Source: Candidatus Fraserbacteria bacterium RBG_16_55_9 (GTDB taxonomy: Bacteria > Bipolaricaulota > Bipolaricaulia > RBG-16-55-9). From it: DNA of 10,845 nucleotides. The translations under genes were made by a program, and so were the position numbers. Position 1 is the first letter of the stretch; each line of letters starts with the position of its first letter. Shown here one piece after another: positions 6,752 to 10,845 of the stretch. The notes under the pieces are model-generated. The model was not told where the DNA came from, made no database searches, and saw only the letters and a list, made by a program, of their open reading frames with translations. The DNA lies in the NCBI GenBank assembly GCA_001778455.1, contig MFGX01000098.1:23009-33853 (forward strand), given 5' to 3'.

Positions 6752-8085
6752 GACACGACACGTCCAAAGAGACCGGAGGCACCCGCATCCTCGACGGCTA
6801 CTTTGGCAAACGTCCCGATCATCTCGGGTCGCCCGGGGAAGAGCACGGTCTTGCTGTCGCGAGTCTTGCCCAGATAGCGACCCAAGCTCGTTCGCGCTCT
6901 TCCCTCGACCAGGATCTCCACAGTCCTTCGCACCCACGCGCGATTCTCTTCATCCGTGATCCGCTTCTGTACATGAAGCAAGTGTTCTAAGCGGCGCTGC
7001 TTTTCTTCCAGCGGAACGGTATCTGGATGTTTGTAGTAACTGATCGTGCCTGGGCGAGGGGAGTATTTGAAGATGAATGCTCCTCCGAAGCGGGCTTTTT
7101 CAACGAGATCCGCCGTCTCGAAGAAATCACTCTCTGTTTCCGTCGGAAACCCTACAATGATGTCCGTTGTGATGTTGATTCCTGGCACGCGGGATTTGAG
7201 CTGATGAACCAGCTCAAGAAACTCTTCTCTGGTGTAGCCTCGGCGCATCTCGCGAAGAACGCGATCGCTCCCGGATTGCACAGCCATGTGCACATGCTCG
7301 CAAACATTGTTCTCTTCGCTCAGAACTTCAATGACACCGGACGTGATGTCCTTGGGATGGGACGAAGTGAAACGAATCCGCGGAATTTCGATGCGGGTGA
7401 GCGCTCGCAAGAGATTCGCAAAGTCGATGTCTGGGTCATCGAGATCGTTCCCATACGAATCGACGTTTTGACCGAGGAGTTGTACTTCCTTGTATCCCTG
7501 ATCGACGAGTTGGGTGACCTCGCGGAGGATGTCTCCGGGGAGGCGGCTACGGAGTAATCCCGTCGTGTATGGCACAATGCAGAAGGAACAGAAATTGGAG
7601 CAGCCCTCCGTGATCGTGACTTTGGCCTGAAAGGAGCTTCGGCGTACAAACGGAAGCTCTTCGATCCGATCAGGGATTGTGGAGACGGCCATCACCGAGG
7701 AGCCGTTACGTTGGCCATTCCTCCTTTGAGCCTCGCGAATCAGCTCGGGAATATCGGAGATATTCGAGCTACCGAAGATGAAATCAACAGCTGGGCTATG
7801 CTTGAAGATCTTCTTTCCGAGCGCCTGAGCCATGCAGCCGCCGATGCCCAAGAGCAGTTCTGGCTTCGTCTCTTTGAGACCGCGAATCAGACCGGCTTCT
7901 GAGTAGACCTTATCTTCGGCCTTCTCACGCACCATGCAGGTGTTAAAGATCACTACGTCCGCATCTTCTGGGCGCTGGGCTACTTCAAAACCCTCGCGAA
8001 CGAGCAAGCCAGCGATTCCCTCGCTCTTGTGCTCGTTCATCTGGCAGCCCCAGGTGTGAATGTAGATGCGATTTCTCGTTCCCAT
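6748..8085 (-). CDS. miaB: tRNA-2-methylthio-N6-dimethylallyladenosine synthase (MiaB)
   Basis: Radical-SAM methylthiotransferase that adds the 2-methylthio group to i6A37 of tRNAs reading UNN codons. It has 445 residues from the ATG at 8085. The N-terminal UPF0004 domain has cluster ligands Cys14 (HTWGCQMNE), Cys50 (NTCMVREKA) and Cys84 (GIGGCMA). The radical-SAM CxxxCxxC lies at 162, 166 and 169 (EGCSNFCSFC). A C-terminal TRAM domain spans about 385-445. HTWGCQMNE and GQNVDSYG favour MiaB over RimO or MtaB. The segment after the SAM cysteines reads VPYTTGLLRSR, where MiaB proteins commonly have VPYxRGxExSR. A GTG at 8091 is a second possible start; the ATG has better spacing to GGAAAAG. This is the first gene of the block, just downstream of a strong promoter. 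Confidence 0.94.
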   Translation of the reverse strand: MGTRNRIYIHTWGCQMNEHKSEGIAGLLVREGFEVAQRPEDADVVIFNTCMVREKAEDKVYSEAGLIRGLKETKPELLLGIGGCMAQALGKKIFKHSPAVDFIFGSSNISDIPELIREAQRRNGQRNGSSVMAVSTIPDRIEELPFVRRSSFQAKVTITEGCSNFCSFCIVPYTTGLLRSRLPGDILREVTQLVDQGYKEVQLLGQNVDSYGNDLDDPDIDFANLLRALTRIEIPRIRFTSSHPKDITSGVIEVLSEENNVCEHVHMAVQSGSDRVLREMRRGYTREEFLELVHQLKSRVPGINITTDIIVGFPTETESDFFETADLVEKARFGGAFIFKYSPRPGTISYYKHPDTVPLEEKQRRLEHLLHVQKRITDEENRAWVRRTVEILVEGRARTSLGRYLGKTRDSKTVLFPGRPEMIGTFAKVAVEDAGASGLFGRVVS

Positions 8086-8108
8086 AGCCACTTTTCCGGT
8101 CTTTGTGT

Positions 8109-8137
8109 ACTATATCAGGGGACCGTGACACTGTCAA
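8109..8137 (-). promoter_or_regulatory. Sigma70-type promoter for the miaB gene block
   Basis: On the minus strand a perfect TTGACA (8132-8137) is followed by 17 bp and TATAGT (8109-8114). Predicted transcription starts near 8102, giving a very short leader before the miaB ATG at 8085. No terminator or further gap of note is seen until after glyA, so this promoter probably serves miaB through glyA and perhaps beyond. The -35 box overlaps the near-palindrome TGACA-C-TGTCA (8126-8136), a possible operator. Confidence 0.82.
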
Positions 8138-8148
8138 CCACAACCACG

Positions 8149-8178
8149 TTGACCATTTCTCCTCTCAAGAGGTAGAAT
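8149..8178 (+). promoter_or_regulatory. Sigma70-type promoter for the acyl-CoA dehydrogenase gene
   Basis: TTGACC (8149-8154), an 18-bp spacer and TAGAAT (8173-8178), each hexamer one mismatch from consensus. Predicted start is near 8185, giving a leader of about 27 nt that contains AGGAGG (8201-8206), 5 nt before the ATG at 8212. The -35 box lies 11 bp from that of the divergent miaB promoter, and the two form an inverted repeat GTCAAC (8133-8138) and GTTGAC (8148-8153). Confidence 0.68.
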
Positions 8179-8211
8179 AAGACAACGAAATCTGAAGAAG
8201 AGGAGGCCGCC

Positions 8212-9360
8212 ATGGAGTTTGAGCTGAGCGAAGAGCACAGGCTGTTGCGCAAGACCGCCCGCAAGTTCGCGGAAGAAGTGATTCGTCCAGCCGCGGAAGA
8301 ATGCGACGAACACGCAAAATATCCCCATGAGATTATTGAGGAAGCGAAGAAACTCGACTTCATTGCCCCGGCGATCCCGCAGCAGTATGGAGGAGCGGGG
8401 ATGGATTTTCTAGCGCAAGCCATTGTGATCGAGGAACTCACCCGGGGAGATCCAGGCATCGCACAGGCAGTTACGGCTCGGATCTTCGGCTGCGACATGC
8501 TCCTGGAGTTTGGCACGGAAGAGCAGAAGAAGAAGTTCCTCGTCCCGGTAGCCAAGGGCGATTGGGTGATGGGCTCGGCGATCACGGAGCCCGAGGCTGG
8601 TTCAGACGTAGCCAGCATCAAGACGCGAGCGGAAAAGAAAGGTAACGAGTATGTGATCAACGGGACCAAGACCTTCATCACCAACGGGTCGGTGGCCGAC
8701 TTTCTGATCATCTTCGCCCGCACAGACTTCAATCCCCCAGAGAAGCACATGGGCATAACAGCGTTCATCGTGGAGAAAGATCGCCAGGGATATATCGCTG
8801 AGCCCTTGAAGAAGAAGATGGGGATTCGAGCCTCGGATCTCGCGGAGATCACGCTTAAAGACGTCCAGGTTCCCGAGGAGAACATCATCGGCCAACTCAG
8901 CATGGGATTCTACCACCTGATGCAGTTCTTCAGTCGCGGTCGGACGGCTGTAGCAGCTCAAGCTGTGGGCATCGCGCAGGGCGCGTTCGATGAGGCGTTC
9001 AAGTACGCCCAGGAGCGTCAAGCGTTCGGTCGGCACATCGTGGATTTCCAAGCCATTCAATTCAAATTGGCGGACATGGCCACGGACATTGAGGCTGCTC
9101 GGCTCCTGACCTATCGGGCGGCTTGGCAGATCTCGCGTGGGGGAAACCCAGCTAGAGAGGCTTCCATGGCCAAATTATTTGCTTCCAGGGTAGCACGCGA
9201 AGTGGCCAACGAGGCCCTGCAGATCCACGGCGGCTACGGCTTCATCAAAGAATACGCTGTCGAGCGCTTCTATCGTGATGCGAAGATCACGGAACTCTAC
9301 GAGGGCACGAGCGAAATCCAGCGAATCATCATTGCACGATCTCTTCTCGGCAAGATCTGA
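8212..9360 (+). CDS. Acyl-CoA dehydrogenase
   Basis: FAD flavoenzyme that makes the alpha,beta double bond in an acyl-CoA and passes electrons to ETF; used in fatty-acid beta-oxidation or branched amino-acid breakdown. The 382 residues match the short/medium-chain family. Helical N-terminal domain (about 1-115); beta domain opening with signature GSAITEPEAGSD (121-132) and KTFITNGS (153-160); C-terminal helical domain with RQAFGRHIVDFQAIQFKLADM and HGGYGF. The expected catalytic base is Glu364 in YEGTSEIQR. Chain-length preference cannot be read reliably. The start is fixed by AGGAGG 5 nt upstream and by MEFELSEEHRLLR, a typical family opening. It stands alone: no ETF, thiolase or hydratase gene is adjacent, so its pathway here is open. 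It diverges from miaB and converges on the toxin gene. Confidence 0.96.
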   Translation: MEFELSEEHRLLRKTARKFAEEVIRPAAEECDEHAKYPHEIIEEAKKLDFIAPAIPQQYGGAGMDFLAQAIVIEELTRGDPGIAQAVTARIFGCDMLLEFGTEEQKKKFLVPVAKGDWVMGSAITEPEAGSDVASIKTRAEKKGNEYVINGTKTFITNGSVADFLIIFARTDFNPPEKHMGITAFIVEKDRQGYIAEPLKKKMGIRASDLAEITLKDVQVPEENIIGQLSMGFYHLMQFFSRGRTAVAAQAVGIAQGAFDEAFKYAQERQAFGRHIVDFQAIQFKLADMATDIEAARLLTYRAAWQISRGGNPAREASMAKLFASRVAREVANEALQIHGGYGFIKEYAVERFYRDAKITELYEGTSEIQRIIIARSLLGKI

Positions 9361-9427
9361 AAAGGCTGCAATGCCCCGACGAGAAGATGCAGCTGGAGAT
9401 GACAGACGGATGCGCCGGGGCCTTTCA
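9358..9427. terminator. Weak inverted repeat between convergent genes, possible bidirectional terminator
   Basis: The 64 bp between the acd stop and the vapC stop are bounded by imperfectly matching arms: TGAAAAGGC (9358-9366) with GCCCCG (9373-9378) on the left, against CGGGGCCTTTCA (9416-9427) on the right. The GCCCCG/CGGGGC pair is perfect. The loop of about 37 nt is long and there is no strong T-run, so an intrinsic terminator is only possible. Confidence 0.3.
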
Positions 9428-9883
9428 GTGGGCCTCCCACTCCCACAGGGGGATGACCCAATCTAGTTGCTTACTAACCGCGTTGAGTAATTTCCGATCG
9501 CCCGTGATCAGCGGGCTCTTGAGATGCTCGGCTAGAGCCACATACGTTACATCGTAGGAGCTGGGTCGCTGAAACTGTGAGGCCAGCTCCAGGATTCGCC
9601 CGGCTAAGGCCCCTGTATCTTCGAGTCGAAACTGCAATCCTTGCAAGAGTTCCCAGACTTCTCCAGCCTCTTGCAGGGTGATTCGGGGTGGCTGTCCAGC
9701 CTTGCCCCGAACGGCCATGTATAACCCGTTAAGAGTCTCATGCAGAAGTAGTGTGGGACCACAGAGTTCCAGCTGATCTTCTACGTAGCGTTCGAGCAAG
9801 GCATCAGCTTGTGCCTGATAAGGCTCCTTAGGCAACCACGCAGAGAGCAGGGCGCTGGCGTCGATCACAAGAAGGGGGGCCAT
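9425..9883 (-). CDS. PIN-domain ribonuclease toxin, VapC-like
   Basis: A 152-residue PIN-domain protein, the usual size for VapC toxins, which are Mg2+-dependent RNases that cut tRNA or rRNA. The acidic residues expected at the active site are visible: Asp8 in VIDASALLSAWLP, Glu49 in LLLHETLNGLY, Asp111 in SYDVTYVALAEHL and Asp129 in LITGDRKLL. The open frame extends upstream to 9967, but that part overlaps the antitoxin gene in another frame and is not PIN-like. The ATG at 9883, followed by a short lead into the first beta strand, is the natural start. It lies 4 nt after the antitoxin stop; a GGAG sits inside the end of the antitoxin gene, 13 nt away. Target RNA is unknown. Symbol withheld because PIN subfamilies cannot be split by eye. 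Confidence 0.88.
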   Translation of the reverse strand: MAPLLVIDASALLSAWLPKEPYQAQADALLERYVEDQLELCGPTLLLHETLNGLYMAVRGKAGQPPRITLQEAGEVWELLQGLQFRLEDTGALAGRILELASQFQRPSSYDVTYVALAEHLKSPLITGDRKLLNAVSKQLDWVIPLWEWEAH

Positions 9884-9887
9884 GCGC

Positions 9888-10148
9888 TTAGGGGCGCTCC
9901 TCCAGAAGCTGTCGTGCTTCTTCGGCGAGCAGCTCGCCTGTGATCCCCAGAGCGAGCCAGCGTTCACGCTGGGCGCGTAGGCCTGCCACTGCTAAGCGCC
10001 GCTGCATCTTTCCATACTCGACTTCGGAGATGATGCGGGCCACGGGTTGCTGATCCTTGGTGATGACTACCTGATCGCCAGCTTCGACTTGGCGTACCAA
10101 TTGGGTGAGCTTGTTTTTGGCTTCGCTGATTGCGACGGTCTTGGTCAT
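9888..10148 (-). CDS. Phd/YefM-type antitoxin, VapB-like
   Basis: An 86-residue protein from the ATG at 10148. The N-terminal half, TKTVAISEAKNKLTQLV then VVITKDQQPVARIISE, follows the Phd/YefM DNA-binding and dimerisation fold (S/T-x-x-EAK-x-x-L, then a DGKPVA-like turn, here DQQPVA). The C-terminal half is charged and helical (LLAEEARQLLEERP), as expected for the part that folds over the toxin. Starts at ATG 10160 or TTG 10166 are possible, but 10148 has GGTGA 5 nt upstream and gives the family opening. The gene lies 4 nt upstream of the PIN toxin gene. A 7-bp inverted repeat around the start codon and -10 region fits the autoregulation known for such pairs (inference). Confidence 0.88.
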   Translation of the reverse strand: MTKTVAISEAKNKLTQLVRQVEAGDQVVITKDQQPVARIISEVEYGKMQRRLAVAGLRAQRERWLALGITGELLAEEARQLLEERP

Positions 10149-10177
10149 AGCTATCACCATAGCCAAGTTTATAGCTA
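10148..10177. promoter_or_regulatory. Inverted repeat at the antitoxin start, candidate operator
   Basis: TAGCTAT (10148-10154) and ATAGCTA (10171-10177) are perfect 7-bp inverted arms 16 bp apart, with a further ATAGCCA between them (10159-10165 region). They cover the antitoxin start codon and the likely -10 element. Phd/YefM antitoxins commonly bind palindromes in this position. Binding itself is inferred. Confidence 0.5.
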
Positions 10178-10194
10178 ATGTGATCGGACGTCAA
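10166..10194 (-). promoter_or_regulatory. Candidate promoter for the toxin-antitoxin pair
   Basis: On the minus strand TTGACG (10189-10194) is followed by TATAAA (10168-10173) at 15 bp, or by TAAACT (10166-10171) at the ideal 17 bp. Either gives a start near 10160 and a leader of about 12 nt before the ATG at 10148. The -35 box overlaps the stop codon of the decayed frame upstream. Confidence 0.5.
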
Positions 10195-10657
10195 GAGAGG
10201 ACGATGAATCTTTGATCGTCCGTTACCACTTTGGTAAAGAGCAAGGGGGCAAAGCTCAATGAGTTCGAGGACTCCTCGCCCTTCCCTGTTGAAATCTCTC
10301 TTACTGGCTTGTCGCGTTGTAAGTCCGCTGTCGCAACATAGCGGACTTGGAACCGATGGAATGATGAGAATTCTCCGCTAGAGCCGATGACCGTTACTTG
10401 TCCCTTAACGGCGATCCATCGGTCCGTTGCACGTGACTGACGGGCATCTCTCAGCGTTGTTCGATCACTTTCTTAGCATATGCAGGCCAGCATCCCTCAT
10501 CCCCAGCTGACCCCGGGAGTTCTACGCCAGAATACTTGACCCGTAACTCCAATCTCGCAGAAGGAACTCCGTGCAAAGTGAGGAGATAGCTCCTCTTCCG
10601 CCCGTGCTCATTGTCTCTGTTTCTGCTAATCATTATCAGTATGTGTAACATCTTCAC
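10191..10657 (-). pseudogene. Frameshifted remnant of an unrecognised gene
   Basis: Two minus-strand frames abut here. The upstream one (10657 to stop at 10451, 68 codons from a GTG) includes LTLHGVPSARLELRVKYSG and ends AYAKKVIEQR. The downstream one is open for 93 codons from just after a TAA at 10473 to a TGA at 10191, and contains DRWIAVKGQVTVIGSSG, FHRFQVRYVATADL and LLFTKVVTDDQRFIVLS. The second has no ATG, GTG or TTG start, yet its mix of beta-strand-like runs looks like real protein. The frames overlap over about 22 nt (10451-10472), and one -1 shift there would fuse them into a protein of about 155 residues. No Shine-Dalgarno or convincing signal supports the start. I do not recognise the family. 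Chance opening of the frames is possible, as is a structured RNA. Confidence 0.38.
10199..10423. repeat. Cluster of short perfect inverted repeats
   Basis: Within 225 bp there are: GGACGAT/ATCGTCC (10199-10205, 10215-10221); TTACCA/TGGTAA (10223-10228, 10232-10237); CGAGGA/TCCTCG (10266-10271, 10273-10278); AAGTCCGCT/AGCGGACTT with a 10-nt loop (10321-10329, 10340-10348); ACCGATGGA/TCCATCGGT (10352-10360, 10415-10423), which encloses the palindrome GAGAATTCTC (10366-10375) and CCGTTA/TAACGG (10391-10396, 10406-10411). None is followed by a T-run, so they are not standard terminators. They overlap the decayed frame. Confidence 0.55.
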
Positions 10658-10678
10658 TGTAGTAGAGGAATGCGCTAC

Positions 10679-10684
10679 GATAAT
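10679..10684 (+). promoter_or_regulatory. Possible -10 element for the exported-protein gene
   Basis: GATAAT lies 25 bp upstream of the TTG start at 10709 and one mismatch from TATAAT. No good -35 box is seen at 16-18 bp upstream, so the promoter call is weak. Confidence 0.25.
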
Positions 10685-10708
10685 GTACTTTCATAGGAGA
10701 GGCGGTGG

Positions 10709-10845
10709 TTGTCCTTGGGAGACCAAGCGAACAAGAAACGGACTGCACTCACCGTCGTCCTCTTGGTAGGCCTTCTCATAGTAAGTGGGATAAGTCTTCC
10801 CGTCGGCACGGCGGCGAATTCGGAGACCATGACGGACAGCTATCA
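10709..10845 (+). CDS. N-terminus of an exported or membrane-anchored protein (cut by window edge)
   Basis: The last 45 codons of the window form an open frame starting at TTG 10709. The encoded start has a basic n-region (KKR at 9-11), a hydrophobic core TVVLLVGLLIVSGISL (15-30) and a possible signal-peptidase site at VGTAA-NS (32-38), as in a Sec signal peptide. AGGAGAGG at 10695-10702 is a good ribosome site about 8 nt from the TTG. A second TTG at 10715 is less well placed. The frame is too short to appear as a long ORF because it runs off the edge. The mature part (NSETMTDSY) is too short to identify. Function unknown. Confidence 0.62.
   Translation, partial: MSLGDQANKKRTALTVVLLVGLLIVSGISLPVGTAANSETMTDSY

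Noticed and set aside
6752..6937. N-terminal extension of the CBS protein
   Set aside because: It lies wholly inside the miaB 3' end in another frame, is rich in Arg, Ser and Cys, and has no CBS character.
8115..8903. Long open frame of 262 codons antisense to the acyl-CoA dehydrogenase gene
   Set aside because: It is rich in Ser and Met from reading codon-biased sequence backwards, has no recognisable motif, and covers the divergent promoters.
9884..9967. N-terminal extension of the PIN toxin
   Set aside because: It overlaps the antitoxin coding region in another frame; the PIN fold starts a few residues after ATG 9883.
10321..10348. Nine-bp hairpin as an intrinsic terminator
   Set aside because: There is no T-run on either side and the loop is 10 nt; kept only as part of the inverted-repeat cluster.
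10580..10595. Hairpin GAGGAG-ATAG-CTCCTC
   Set aside because: A single 6-bp pair with no T-run and no gene end nearby; too little to call a feature.
9361..10845. CRISPR array, tRNA or insertion sequence in the accessory part
   Set aside because: I see no spaced direct repeats, no cloverleaf with a TTC loop, and no transposase motif or terminal repeats.

Overview
The window carries a long bacterial housekeeping gene block on the minus strand (1-8085), a divergent acyl-CoA dehydrogenase gene (8212-9360, plus), a small accessory region with a VapBC-type toxin-antitoxin pair and a probably decayed gene (9425-10657, minus), and the 5' end of an exported-protein gene running off the right edge (from 10709, plus). 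Base composition is moderately GC-rich, ATG starts dominate, and several Shine-Dalgarno and sigma70-like promoter sequences are close to consensus. The genes imply a peptidoglycan-making bacterium that uses the MEP isoprenoid pathway. MurA has Asp in place of the catalytic Cys. I cannot name the lineage; an uncultivated phylum such as Bipolaricaulota is only a guess.

Transcription on the minus strand runs from right to left. A near-perfect promoter (TTGACA, 17 bp, TATAGT) sits just upstream of miaB. From there the order is miaB, a twin-CBS protein, ispG, a small PGPGW-like membrane protein, a GT2 glycosyltransferase and glyA. Then comes a 145-bp gap with a second strong promoter (TTGTCA, 17 bp, TATAAT) and a C-rich leader, followed by rho, murA and hflX (truncated by the window edge). 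Most junctions are ATGA or TGATG overlaps or gaps below 25 bp, which suggests translational coupling. Functions mix tRNA modification, isoprenoid and one-carbon metabolism, envelope synthesis, transcription termination and ribosome rescue.

The acyl-CoA dehydrogenase gene reads away from miaB. Its own promoter is back to back with the miaB promoter, the two -35 boxes lying 11 bp apart. It converges on the vapBC-like pair, and a weak inverted repeat lies between the two stop codons.

The right-hand 700 bp is the least ordinary part. Upstream of vapB lies a 93-codon open frame with no start codon and a protein-like composition. It can be joined by a single -1 shift to a 68-codon frame upstream, so it looks like a broken gene of unknown family. 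The same stretch is unusually dense in perfect inverted repeats, which leaves a structured RNA as a competing reading. I see no CRISPR array, tRNA, rRNA or insertion sequence. Points most worth checking are the MurA Cys-to-Asp change, a roughly 13-residue insertion in the Rho motor domain, changed motif residues in MiaB and IspG, the rho leader, and the 10191-10657 region.
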